Assembly (NCBI GenBank): GCA_964344165.1
Contig: CAYFMH010000007.1
Coordinates: forward strand, 1-39,414
Length of the DNA stretch: 39,414 nucleotides
Direction: 5' to 3'
Source: CAYFMH01 sp964344165
GTDB taxonomy: Bacteria > Patescibacteriota > Gracilibacteria > UBA4473
Shown: one piece after another, positions 6,745 to 14,794 of the stretch
Position numbering within the stretch: the first letter of the stretch is position 1
Layout: each line of letters opens with the position of its first letter
Notes under the pieces: generated by a model
The model's input: only the letters and a program-made list of their open reading frames with translations
Databases searched by the model: none
What the model was told of the DNA's origin: nothing
Position numbers and translations under genes: made by a program

Positions 6745-8272
6745 ACTTGAAAAAGAAAAACTTGTCTTGGAAACGGAAGAGCTTGAACGTGAATTAGCAA
6801 GTAAGGACTTTGTTTCTTTTGCTGATTATGTGTTTATTCCTAACAATTTTTCGACAGATTATATTCAGAACTGGCACACAATACTCCTTTGTGAAGCATT
6901 GGAGGCGGTAGAACGTGGGGATATACTCAAGCTCTTAATTGAAATGCCTCCTAGACACTCTAAATCGGAGCATGTATCTCGTTTGTTTCCTTCCTGGTTC
7001 TTAGGGCGCAATCCAAGAGCCGAGATTATTCATGGAAGCCATACGGATAAATTTGCAGAGGGATTTGGAAAGGATGTGCGAGATTTAATTTGTACGAATA
7101 GATACCAAAATGTTTTCCCTAACGTTCATTTACGGAAAGATCAAAGTTCAAAAACAGATTGGCAGATTACTTCCGGTGGTTCGTACATGGCTCGTGGAGT
7201 TGGTGGGGCAATTACCGGAGCAGGGGCAGATTTATTTATTGTGGATGATCCGGTTAAGGATTGGAAGGATGCTAATAGTGTTGTGAAGCAAAAAGATACT
7301 TGGGATTGGTTTAGAGCCGTAGTATCTACTCGTCTTTCTCCCGAAGGAAGAGTTGTTTTGATGATGACGAGATGGAATACGCAAGATGTGATTGGAAAAT
7401 CTATTGAGAATGAAGGATTGGTTGAGGATGGTGGAGAATGGGTACGATTAAGATTTCCGGCTATTGCGGAGAAAGATGAAGAGCATAGAAAAAAAGGAGA
7501 GGCTTTGTGGGAATCTCGATTCCCTCTTCCCTTGCTTCATAAGAAGAAAAACACGCTTGGTACTCAAATGTGGTCGGCTCTCTATCAACAAGACCCTGTT
7601 CGAGCTATGGGGGCTACTTTTCGGAAAGAGACTTTTCAATACTTTGCGATGTCGGACTTTGAAAGAGTGCATGAGCCGTTACGCAAGAGTGATTTTCGTT
7701 GTGGAGTATTCGTTGATCCGGCTTTTTCTACGAGAGATGAGAGCGATGATGTGGTAGTTATGTTGGTGGGAGAACATAAGCATACAAAGGACTTGTACGT
7801 CTTTGATATTTTTGCTGATACTGTACCGCCTTCTGTTTCTATCAGTTACGCAATCAGTATGGTTCAAAAATGGCAAAGTAGAGGTTTTAAGGTTGGGTTT
7901 GTTTCTGCGGAGGATGTATCTCTTAATAAGGATCAACAGAAGTTTGTAGAGAAACTGGAAGCAAAGATTAAGGAACGAAGGATTTATGCAGATTTGGAAC
8001 GATTTAAACCTGTGGGAAAGAAGGAGGATAGGATTAAGTTTGAGTTAGAGCCGTTGTTTTCTAGTGGGAAGATTTATTTTCGATCCGAGCATGAGGACAC
8101 TATGATTTTTACAAAACTAGAAAAACAACTCCTGGACTTTCCGGCAGGTGATAAGGTGGATATTCCCGATACTTTGGCACAAGCAGTTCATACGTTTTGG
8201 AATAAGGTTGTTTCTGATGAAGTTACGGAAGAGGAGATGCACAAGGACTTTCTTAAATATGGTAAAGTTTAA
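6737..8272 (+). CDS. terL: Terminase large subunit
   Basis: A 511-residue packaging ATPase/nuclease. The ATPase domain has a deviant Walker A MPPRHSKSE (70-78), Walker B DLFIVDDP (165-172) with the acidic pair D170/D171, and motif III VLMMTRWNTQD (207-217). The RNase H-like nuclease has its first acid at D327 (FVDPAF), a second acidic site in SAEDV (390-394) and a third at KVDIPDTLAQA (473-483). It overlaps terS by 8 bases. The protein ends TEEEMHKDFLKYGKV, a tail repeated in the next small gene. It translocates DNA into the prohead through the portal encoded downstream. Confidence 0.95.
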   Translation: MNELEKEKLVLETEELERELASKDFVSFADYVFIPNNFSTDYIQNWHTILLCEALEAVERGDILKLLIEMPPRHSKSEHVSRLFPSWFLGRNPRAEIIHGSHTDKFAEGFGKDVRDLICTNRYQNVFPNVHLRKDQSSKTDWQITSGGSYMARGVGGAITGAGADLFIVDDPVKDWKDANSVVKQKDTWDWFRAVVSTRLSPEGRVVLMMTRWNTQDVIGKSIENEGLVEDGGEWVRLRFPAIAEKDEEHRKKGEALWESRFPLPLLHKKKNTLGTQMWSALYQQDPVRAMGATFRKETFQYFAMSDFERVHEPLRKSDFRCGVFVDPAFSTRDESDDVVVMLVGEHKHTKDLYVFDIFADTVPPSVSISYAISMVQKWQSRGFKVGFVSAEDVSLNKDQQKFVEKLEAKIKERRIYADLERFKPVGKKEDRIKFELEPLFSSGKIYFRSEHEDTMIFTKLEKQLLDFPAGDKVDIPDTLAQAVHTFWNKVVSDEVTEEEMHKDFLKYGKV

Positions 8273-8274
8273 AC

Positions 8275-8409
8275 ATGGACGAAGAAGATATGCCGAAAAA
8301 TGCCGTAGAACTTTTGGAACAACGAGCCGAAAGACTATTTGATAAAGAAGACAGACCTTTGACGGAGGAGGATTTAGAGGCAGATTTTGAGTTGTATGGG
8401 AAGGTTTGA
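8275..8409 (+). CDS. 44-residue protein ending in a copy of the terL tail
   Basis: Starts 2 bases after the terL stop. The protein is acidic and helical (NAVELLEQRAERLF) and ends TEEDLEADFELYGKV, matching the last 15 residues of terL (TEEEMHKDFLKYGKV) at nine positions, including the final YGKV. This points to a local duplication of the terminase tail fused to a new N-terminus. A role as a competitor or adaptor at the terminase tail's binding site is inference. Tight spacing implies translation from the terL transcript. Confidence 0.6.
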   Translation: MDEEDMPKNAVELLEQRAERLFDKEDRPLTEEDLEADFELYGKV

Positions 8410-8449
8410 TTAAAAGTTGTACAAAAACATGTTTTTTGTAATGTCGTAA
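8410..8449 (+). promoter_or_regulatory. Repeated promoter-like element, diverged copy upstream of the protease
   Basis: GTTGTACAAAAACAT at 8416-8430 resembles the core TACAAAAAAC of the other copies and the copy at the window's right end. TGTAAT (8437-8442) sits just before ATG 8450. Confidence 0.4.
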
Positions 8450-9271
8450 ATGATGAAGCCTAAAACTATATCAGAACAACTGCAATACAGTACTGTAAGA
8501 CTTGTTACGGCAAGCGGATCAACAGGAACTGGATTTTTTTTCGAGTTCAGCTTTGAAGGTAAAAAAGTGCCAGTAATTGTTACTAATAAACACGTTATTA
8601 AGGGCAATCAGAATGAGGAAGTGAGTTTTTTTCTACACACTCAAAAGGGCGATAATTTAGAAAGCTCGAAACTCAATGTAAAATTTAATACGAAGTGGCA
8701 TTTCCATAAGGATAAGGATTTATGTTTTTGTTTCGTTTCTCCATTATTTCAACAAATTAAGGAGAAGATGGGAAAAGAAGTATTTTGTATTTCTATATCG
8801 GAAGATTTAATCTGGGATAATTCAAAGTTAAAAGAATTAAATGCAATCGAAGATGTTGTTATGGTTGGATACCCTAATGGATTATGGGATCAAGAAAATA
8901 ATTTCCCACTTTTTAGAAAAGGAATTACCTCCTTACACCCAGCCGTGAATTTTAATGGAAATAATATTGGAATGGTTGATATGGCATGTTTTCCTGGATC
9001 ATCTGGCTCTCCAATATTTGTTCTTACTGAGAAAGGCTTTGTCGATAAAAAAGGAGATTCTTTATCGGTTGGCAGTAGATTGATTTTTCTAGGGATTTTG
9101 TTTCAAGCTCCCACTATGAGTGAGAAAGGAGAATTAATTATTGAAGATATACCAACTCGACAAACAATTCTACCTCGAACATCATTGATGATTAATCTTG
9201 GATATTACATAAAAGCCTTTGAAGTTTTGAGTTTTAAAAAAGAAATTGAAGCCTTACTTTTAAAGTCATAA
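8450..9271 (+). CDS. Trypsin-like serine protease (accessory phage gene)
   Basis: A 273-residue cytoplasmic chymotrypsin-fold protease with no signal peptide. The triad is visible: H48 in VTNKHVI, D90 in KDKDLCF and S185 in PGSSGSP (the GDSGGP equivalent). The opening (LQYSTVRLVTASGSTGTGFFF) is typical of a widespread stand-alone protease family often found among accessory and defence-type genes. It lies between terminase and portal, where phages normally carry neither, and has its own promoter-like element, so it is probably a moron. It is not a recognised prohead maturation protease. Possible roles are host or capsid protein cleavage or counter-defence; the sequence does not decide. Confidence 0.82.
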   Translation: MMKPKTISEQLQYSTVRLVTASGSTGTGFFFEFSFEGKKVPVIVTNKHVIKGNQNEEVSFFLHTQKGDNLESSKLNVKFNTKWHFHKDKDLCFCFVSPLFQQIKEKMGKEVFCISISEDLIWDNSKLKELNAIEDVVMVGYPNGLWDQENNFPLFRKGITSLHPAVNFNGNNIGMVDMACFPGSSGSPIFVLTEKGFVDKKGDSLSVGSRLIFLGILFQAPTMSEKGELIIEDIPTRQTILPRTSLMINLGYYIKAFEVLSFKKEIEALLLKS

Positions 9272-9273
9272 AT

Positions 9274-9324
9274 ACATACAAAAAACGTTAAATTTTTGAA
9301 AATGAAAAAGCATGAAGGTTGATT
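9274..9324 (+). promoter_or_regulatory. Repeated promoter-like element, copy 2 (upstream of asparaginase)
   Basis: ACATACAAAAAACG, TTGAAA at 9296-9301, 17-base spacer, TTGATT at 9319-9324. If used, transcription would begin around 9331, downstream of the ATG at 9329, which favours the ATG at 9371 for the next gene. Confidence 0.5.
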
Positions 9325-9370
9325 TATTATGAAAATTTATAAGAATAAACACTCATTTAATCTGCTAATT

Positions 9371-9859
9371 ATGCCTATTCAACTATTCATAACAGGGGGA
9401 ACGATTGACGTTGAAAAAATCGAAGAAGGAAAGAAATATATTTTCGGTAAATCATACAGTCCAGAAATGTTGGATCAGAGTCGATGTAAAGTAAGAATTG
9501 AAAGCCAAGTCCTTTTTTCAAAAGACTCACTTTTCACAACAGATTCAGATAGAGAAAAAATATTGGATAGCTGTAAAAACTGTAAAAGTGATAAAATTAT
9601 CATAACTCATGGGACTGATTCTATGCCGAAAACTGCACAAATTTTAGGTAAAAATATTAAAGATAAGACGATTGTTCTTTTAGGAGCGATTGTGCCATAT
9701 AATCAAAAAAAATCCGATGCACTGTTTAATTTAGGCTGTGCAATTTCTGCTGTTCAATCTTTACCTCTTGGTATTTATATCACTATGAATGGACTAATCT
9801 TTTCTTGGGATAATGTTAGAAAGAACAAAGAAGAAGACTTGTTTGAAGTCATGAAGTAA
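9371..9859 (+). CDS. Short asparaginase-domain protein (accessory phage gene)
   Basis: A single-domain asparaginase of about 162 residues, equivalent to the N-terminal catalytic half of L-asparaginase and lacking the C-terminal domain. Visible motifs are the nucleophile loop FITGGTID, the second catalytic motif ITHGTDSM, and the SDALFNLGCAI and NGLIFSWDNVRKN stretches characteristic of the short (about 160-residue) asparaginase family. An upstream ATG at 9329 is open, but the family usually starts immediately before QLFITGGTI and the promoter-like element would place the transcript start past 9329. It sits with the protease between terminase and portal. It may hydrolyse asparagine or an asparagine-like amide; its role for the phage is unknown. 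Confidence 0.78.
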   Translation: MPIQLFITGGTIDVEKIEEGKKYIFGKSYSPEMLDQSRCKVRIESQVLFSKDSLFTTDSDREKILDSCKNCKSDKIIITHGTDSMPKTAQILGKNIKDKTIVLLGAIVPYNQKKSDALFNLGCAISAVQSLPLGIYITMNGLIFSWDNVRKNKEEDLFEVMK

Positions 9860-9906
9860 TACAAAAAACAAGAAATTCTTGAAAATTGTGTAACTTATTA
9901 TAAGAT
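9854..9906 (+). promoter_or_regulatory. Repeated promoter-like element, copy 3 (upstream of portal)
   Basis: AAGTAATACAAAAAACA starts inside the last codons of the asparaginase gene (its stop TAA is part of the conserved 15-mer). TTGAAA at 9879-9884, 16-base spacer, TAAGAT at 9901-9906. The portal start at 9912/9915 would be leaderless. Confidence 0.6.
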
Positions 9907-9911
9907 TCTGT

Positions 9912-11798
9912 GTGATGACAGAATCGAGAAATTTTAAGCAAATCGAGGACGACAAAAAAAGCCGTTTTTCGGAGGGAGACAAGCAACATCCTCTCGTTAT
10001 TTCGTGTCTGAAAAAATATTGTTCAGCTATTGATGGCGAAAAAAAGAATTTCGCACAGATAGATGAATGTAGAAATTTTGTTGATAGTAACCTCATAGAA
10101 CTGGTAAAGGATATTGGAGGGCAAGAAATGTTACCTATCATCCGAAAACTATCGGAAGGGTACGAACATCCAGACGGATCGCCAAAAAGCACCAGTAAGA
10201 TCGGAGGGGATGTTTTAGTGAATTATGAAAACCTAACTCGCCATGAGATTAAAAGGGAGAAGATAAACAAACAATGGAAGCGAGAAACAAAAGGGATTAG
10301 TTCAGACGGAGCTTTGATTCAGAGAATAGATATTGATAAAAGAGGCTTCCCGAAAACTATCTTTATTGATCGAAAGTCCGTTATTTTTGACGAGAATGCG
10401 GAGGATATACACCATGAAGATGAGGCGAAGTCGGCAGTTTGGTCTTTTGAAACAGAGACACTTCCTTTCTCCGATGCGAAAGCTAAATACAAAAAGCTAT
10501 ATCCGAGAGTGGCAGAACGAATGGTAGAGGGAAATCCGTATGATTATGCACAGGAGCTAACAGAAAATCAGAGCCAAAAAGATGCGATTCAGAAAGAATT
10601 GGTAGAGACTAATGGAGATGTGAAAATATTGCATGTAAAGTGCCTTAAAGCTCCTATTGATGCGAAGTATCGAGTGAATGGGGAAACAATAGAAATTAAG
10701 CAGGGAGAGCCGTTTGAAGTAAAGATTGCCGGAGGTAGTTGTTTGATTCTCGATGTAAAATCGGGAGAGGATTATTCTTTCTTTTGGGCTGATACGAAAG
10801 AGCCGTACCTTCCCTATATTCCGTACTACCAAATGCCGATAAGAAAGGGCTTACAATGTCCTTCTATTATTTCTGTTACTATGCCGTACTTCTTGAAGAT
10901 CATTTTTTATAATGCTCTTTTGGATAATAATACAGAGCTTTTGGCTAAACCGATTTTCGCCGGAAAGTTCTCCGGTAAAAAAGGAAATGAAGCTAAAAAC
11001 TTTTTCCGGCACAATCTCAAGCAAGCCGCTAAAGGAGAAAAGATAACGAATTTTTATCTAGTAGATGGAGAGGACTTGGATGTGGAGTGGGAGAAAATGA
11101 CACCAGATAAGCTCGATATTCAAGCAATCATTGGGTATTTGGAACGATTGGAGAAAAAAGTAGTAGATATTATTGGGATTATTATTGATGATACAGTTTT
11201 CAATCCGAATGAACGAGTGGGAGTTCGACAGTTTCGAGAGCAAGCGCAACGTGGAGCAATCTCTTTTTTCCAAACTCTCAATAGTAGTTCTTTTGAACTA
11301 CTGAATAAAATGATCGCAAACACACTCCTCACTATTACGCCTAAATACACAGGGGAACAGGTAGAAATAGAGGGCAGTATTCGTGATCCAAAGACCGGAA
11401 AGCCGTTTACTTATACGGAGGACTTGGACGTAGTAAGAGAATCGCTTACACCAGAAATTCTAAAAATTGAATGGAAGTTTGCACACTCGCTTCCTAGTGG
11501 AGCAGTATCAGCCGCCGCAGATGGAGAATCGAAAGAGGTATTAGCAGAAGCAAAAAAATTCTTCCCACAAAACAGACAGATCAATAGAGCCTATCTCTCC
11601 TTTGTCGGAAAGATTGTTAATTCTGTCTCCGGTACGGATTCTTTGAACGTGGAAGAAGCGATCCGAGAGGAAGAAGAAATGGCTCTCATGCCAGGAATGG
11701 AAGATATGCCTTCGGGAAATGGGAACTCAAAACTTCCTCCTATGATAAATCCTCAACTACTGAACAAACTACCTCCTAAAGAAAAAGTATTGGCTTAA
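9912..11798 (+). CDS. Portal protein
   Basis: A 628-residue protein (GTG 9912; an in-frame ATG follows at 9915) at the portal position after terL. Portal-like features are a stem/clip region with FIDRKSVIFDENAEDIHHED and the typical later segment MPYFLKIIFYNALLDNN, then an amphipathic region ERVGVRQFREQAQRG and helical FELLNKMIANTLL before a Pro/Met-rich tail. The size and order (terminase, portal, scaffold, coat) match P22-like podoviruses. The N-terminus lacks the usual first wing helices seen in many portals, possibly because the gene's 5' end was remodelled when the two accessory genes inserted. It forms the dodecameric DNA channel at the capsid vertex. Confidence 0.75.
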   Translation: MMTESRNFKQIEDDKKSRFSEGDKQHPLVISCLKKYCSAIDGEKKNFAQIDECRNFVDSNLIELVKDIGGQEMLPIIRKLSEGYEHPDGSPKSTSKIGGDVLVNYENLTRHEIKREKINKQWKRETKGISSDGALIQRIDIDKRGFPKTIFIDRKSVIFDENAEDIHHEDEAKSAVWSFETETLPFSDAKAKYKKLYPRVAERMVEGNPYDYAQELTENQSQKDAIQKELVETNGDVKILHVKCLKAPIDAKYRVNGETIEIKQGEPFEVKIAGGSCLILDVKSGEDYSFFWADTKEPYLPYIPYYQMPIRKGLQCPSIISVTMPYFLKIIFYNALLDNNTELLAKPIFAGKFSGKKGNEAKNFFRHNLKQAAKGEKITNFYLVDGEDLDVEWEKMTPDKLDIQAIIGYLERLEKKVVDIIGIIIDDTVFNPNERVGVRQFREQAQRGAISFFQTLNSSSFELLNKMIANTLLTITPKYTGEQVEIEGSIRDPKTGKPFTYTEDLDVVRESLTPEILKIEWKFAHSLPSGAVSAAADGESKEVLAEAKKFFPQNRQINRAYLSFVGKIVNSVSGTDSLNVEEAIREEEEMALMPGMEDMPSGNGNSKLPPMINPQLLNKLPPKEKVLA

Positions 11799-12256
11799 TG
11801 AAAATTTCATTAAAAAAACCGAATTGGAGAAAAGGATTAGCAAAATTCTTTCGTTTTTCCGATGTCGTAAAGAAGTTGAAAGCCAAACAAGCTAAATATC
11901 TGTCTCGCAATCCAGAAGAACTAAAAGAAATTTCTCTTGAAGAGCAACAAAGGCAAGACTTTGAAGCAGAAGCGGAGGTTTATATTGCCATGCTCCTGGA
12001 ACGATACGGCAATGATTTTTTGGATTTTGCTAAAAATGTGGGAAGTTCGGCTAAGTTTGCGGAGTTCATAAGCGATCAAGCTCTTATTGAGAATCAGAGG
12101 GCGATTAAAAAGCCGGAGAAAGCTATGGAGTTTGCTTTTCGTTCACAGGGTATTGCTTCGATAATCAACATTTTCCATAAGGTTGAACGATATATTTCTG
12201 CTTTAGAGGAAAAAGAAAAAGGGTCTATTGAGTTATTAAACAAAGTGAAAAAGTAA
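11798..12256 (+). CDS. Hypothetical head-module protein
   Basis: A 152-residue protein whose ATG overlaps the portal stop by one base (TAATG), so translation is coupled. The N-terminus is basic (KISLKKPNWRKGLAKFF); the remainder is mostly helical with an acidic segment, and the last 40 residues form a likely coiled coil (KVERYISALEEKEKGSIELL). No domain is recognised. Position between portal and scaffold suggests a minor capsid or portal-associated factor. The stop codon is embedded in the next copy of the repeated promoter-like element. Confidence 0.65.
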   Translation: MKISLKKPNWRKGLAKFFRFSDVVKKLKAKQAKYLSRNPEELKEISLEEQQRQDFEAEAEVYIAMLLERYGNDFLDFAKNVGSSAKFAEFISDQALIENQRAIKKPEKAMEFAFRSQGIASIINIFHKVERYISALEEKEKGSIELLNKVKK

Positions 12257-12304
12257 TACAAAAAATGGAAATTACTTGAATTTTGTATAACATTAGTTTT
12301 AAAT
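12251..12304 (+). promoter_or_regulatory. Repeated promoter-like element, copy 4 (upstream of structured leader)
   Basis: AAGTAATACAAAAAATGG, then TTGAAT at 12276-12281, 17-base spacer, TTAAAT at 12299-12304. The downstream AAGGTTGT-CTTTT block is shared with copy 1. Confidence 0.6.
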
Positions 12305-12310
12305 AAGGTT

Positions 12311-12450
12311 GTTCTTTTCGGCAACGGATAAAAATCGTCAAAATTGTGTGCTTTATTGCCTTAAATTGCTTGAGTATTTTTCTGACGATTTTTATTCGGT
12401 GCAATTTACGGCAGTTGAGTACATAAGCGTACTCAACTGTTCTTTTTATA
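12311..12450 (+). ncRNA. Candidate small RNA or attenuator leader of the scaffold/capsid operon
   Basis: From the predicted start near 12311 the transcript would form a small GTTG...CAAC hairpin, then a 20-base-pair stem (12321-12340 with 12383-12402; one mismatch and one G-U), then a perfect 10-pair hairpin (12413-12438) ending in a T-rich tract. This is a complete promoter, structured RNA and intrinsic-terminator arrangement of about 140 nt, placed directly before the scaffold gene. It may be a free small RNA or an attenuator setting capsid expression. Confidence 0.5.
12413..12446 (+). terminator. Intrinsic terminator-like hairpin before scaffold gene
   Basis: AGTTGAGTAC (12413-12422), loop ATAAGC, GTACTCAACT (12429-12438), then GTTCTTTTTA. 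Arms are perfect; the T-run begins a few bases after the stem. Confidence 0.6.
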
Positions 12451-12471
12451 TTTCATTATCCCTTTTACAAA

Positions 12472-13383
12472 ATGACAGAACAAGACTCATCTACTGGTAC
12501 GAACAACGATGATAACGTTGTCTCACCAGAGGAAAACGATCAAGTCTCGCCAAAAGAGGAAGAAACAGACACGCAAGAGGATCAAAAGGAGGATGATTCA
12601 GAGGACACTTCCAAAAAGAAAGAGGAAGAAGAATCAGAAGACTCTGACACCGATCCGATTGATGATTTGTTTACAGGGCAAGAACCGGAAAACGATCCGG
12701 CTAATCTTTCCGGTACAGAACACTTGAAATTAGCGGTAGATAAGAAATTCGATGAACTTCGGGAAGGTCTTGAAGAAGGCAAGCCAGAAGCGATACAAGA
12801 ATTTCGTAGCCTTAAACCGAAAATGCAAGAAGGCGTAGCTAAACGCTTCAAAATTGACGGAGAAGAGGTGCAAGACGCTAAAAGTTTGCTTGATTTCTTG
12901 GGTGCGGAATATCCCGACACTAAAGAAGACAAAGGCAAAGCAAGTGTGATTACCGAAAAAGATGCTGAATTGATTAAGTCTAATTTGACTAACCAATTCA
13001 GAGATCAAGCCGAAAAGTCCGGTTTGAAGTTTGAGGAATTGAAGAAGCAAGGAACGTACAAAGCCGTTGTTCAATCGGCTAAAGAAGCTCTTGCGAACAT
13101 GCAAAAGTACAACGTACCTCCTTCTGACTTCGGTAAATTCTTTGACTTCGAGAAAGAGTGGGAAATGGCGACTATCGCACAGCAGAAAGAAGCCTCTTAT
13201 AAAGAGGGACAGAAAGCTCAAAAGAAAGTGAATAACGCCAACAATTCTTCTCCTTCTCAAAATAGTGAAATAGATACGGGAACAGAGGGCATACCTCTCG
13301 CTACTTCGGCTGATTTTATGAAGTTGTCGAAAGATGAACAGATTGCATATCAGCGAGTACATAAGGGCGTATTCCTCGATTAG
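12472..13383 (+). CDS. Capsid scaffolding protein
   Basis: A 303-residue protein with a long, very acidic, low-complexity N-terminus (about residues 1-80, dominated by Asp, Glu, Ser and Lys), a helical middle (EHLKLAVDKKFDELREGLEE) and a short C-terminal segment (SADFMKLSKDEQIAYQRVHKG). This layout, together with its place directly upstream of the major capsid gene, is that of tailed-phage scaffolds, which co-assemble with coat protein through the C-terminal helix and leave during maturation. Start chosen at TTTACAAAATG; the leader is A-rich without a Shine-Dalgarno and lies just after the terminator-like hairpin. Confidence 0.75.
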   Translation: MTEQDSSTGTNNDDNVVSPEENDQVSPKEEETDTQEDQKEDDSEDTSKKKEEEESEDSDTDPIDDLFTGQEPENDPANLSGTEHLKLAVDKKFDELREGLEEGKPEAIQEFRSLKPKMQEGVAKRFKIDGEEVQDAKSLLDFLGAEYPDTKEDKGKASVITEKDAELIKSNLTNQFRDQAEKSGLKFEELKKQGTYKAVVQSAKEALANMQKYNVPPSDFGKFFDFEKEWEMATIAQQKEASYKEGQKAQKKVNNANNSSPSQNSEIDTGTEGIPLATSADFMKLSKDEQIAYQRVHKGVFLD

Positions 13384-13427
13384 GCTTAATAAGCCTCTTA
13401 ATTTTTATTTGATAATCCTAAAGTAAA

Positions 13428-14714
13428 ATGGCTCAACATAATCTTTTGGACGAGACACAATTAGAAACCTTGTTCAACACTCGTGTACAAGCCGATGAAA
13501 CGCCTCCAACAATCTTGGAAGCGATGGCGATTCCAGAGTTTAATTCTATATCTGTAAAAGATGCTACTGGTAAAACAGTAACGAAGAAAACTCGGAACTA
13601 TAAAATGACGGATGTTGAAAGAACTCCTCATGGGATGTCTTACGAGTTTAAATTGTTTACTCGTCCGCAAAAACAGGGAACGGAAAGTGATGTACCAACG
13701 GAAAAAGCGAGTGCAGGTAACATCTTCAAAGCCGGAAACAAGATCACGACTTCACAGTATGGTCTTGGGCATGAGAAATTTAAGATCAATTCTTTGTATA
13801 AGGATGGATACGAGATTTCTAAAGAAGATTTACGCTTCACGACTATTCCCGACTTGGTAAATCAAATTTTCAAGACTTATAAGGAAGGACAACAGCTCTT
13901 TCGGGAGGCGCAAATCTCTCGTGTGCTTTTGACCGGAGACAGATGGATAACCGGAGCGACTGATGTTGCCGTAAATGGCGCAATAACGGCAGGGGCTACG
14001 ACTTTTGACGTGGACGATGTAACGGATATTGCGGCAGGTCGGCTACTCAAAATCGGAAACACTATTTCTACTGTAACGACTGAACAGGAAGCGGAGAACT
14101 ACGATGTAGTTCTGGTTAAGTCTGTTTCAGTTAACACGATCACAATAGAAACCGATCCGGCTCTCTTTCCTACCAATCTTTTTGGATTTAGTTCGTTCAA
14201 AGGACTTTCAACAAGTTTGAAGGCTCATGCGGACGCAACAAAAGTTCAGATTGATAAGCCAAAAACACTTTCAGAGGCTCTATCAGCCGGACTGATTAAC
14301 GACCTTCAAATTTCTACTTCCGAGCAGAATTTGAAGGAAGACGACACGCTTTTCCTAATGAATCATGCTCCGTTTGGGAAGATTCGAGGAACAAGCTCTC
14401 CGGTGGTGGCTAATGAGTTCTTTGGTCGGCAGGTTTTGAAAAGCGGAAAGATAGATCAGTTGTATGGGGCAAAGATTTTCCGAAGTAATTTTGGGATATG
14501 TAGGAACGATGGAACGAGTAACGTGTACTACATTATCGGCTTTGAAAGAAATAGGTCTTTCGTTGCTCCAAAACTCCTGGAAAGTTCAGCCGTAGAACCA
14601 GCTCCACAGCAAGCAGGTTTGGTAAAGACTATGACGTGGGCAGAGATCAACGGCGCACATGCTCATAGGGCAGGGCGAAGACGAATTGTCGTTATGCCAG
14701 TTGTGCTTGGATAG
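13428..14714 (+). CDS. Major capsid protein
   Basis: A 428-residue protein following the scaffold, as expected for an HK97-fold coat. The body has the usual mix of N-arm (ETLFNTRVQADETPPTI), spine helix (LVNQIFKTYKEGQQLFREAQ) and late conserved strands (DDTLFLMNHAPFGKIRG; GAKIFRSNFGI). Residues about 178-245 (ITAGATTFDVDDVTDIAAGR onward, to ITIETDP) look like a small inserted beta-barrel domain, the kind some coats carry on the outer surface. It makes up the icosahedral shell. The next gene is separated by a hairpin at 14727-14760. Confidence 0.82.
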   Translation: MAQHNLLDETQLETLFNTRVQADETPPTILEAMAIPEFNSISVKDATGKTVTKKTRNYKMTDVERTPHGMSYEFKLFTRPQKQGTESDVPTEKASAGNIFKAGNKITTSQYGLGHEKFKINSLYKDGYEISKEDLRFTTIPDLVNQIFKTYKEGQQLFREAQISRVLLTGDRWITGATDVAVNGAITAGATTFDVDDVTDIAAGRLLKIGNTISTVTTEQEAENYDVVLVKSVSVNTITIETDPALFPTNLFGFSSFKGLSTSLKAHADATKVQIDKPKTLSEALSAGLINDLQISTSEQNLKEDDTLFLMNHAPFGKIRGTSSPVVANEFFGRQVLKSGKIDQLYGAKIFRSNFGICRNDGTSNVYYIIGFERNRSFVAPKLLESSAVEPAPQQAGLVKTMTWAEINGAHAHRAGRRRIVVMPVVLG

Positions 14715-14726
14715 CATTTCTTTTCC

Positions 14727-14760
14727 TTGCTCCCGAATACGATATTCGGTTCGGGGGCAA
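14727..14760 (+). terminator. Hairpin after the major capsid gene
   Basis: TTGCTCCCGAA (14727-14737) pairs with TTCGGGGGCAA (14750-14760), one G-U. An alternative inner hairpin CCGAATA-CGA-TATTCGG overlaps it. No T-run follows, so it is more likely an RNA-stabilising or partial terminator structure than a full stop. Confidence 0.45.
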
Positions 14761-14794
14761 AAATGGAAATTTTATCTCTTAATCCCTTCCTAAA

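Noticed and set aside
12730..13362. A 210-codon minus-strand ORF opposite the scaffold gene
   Set aside because: Shadow of the acidic/Lys-rich scaffold; composition is Phe/Arg/Ser-rich and has no start context.
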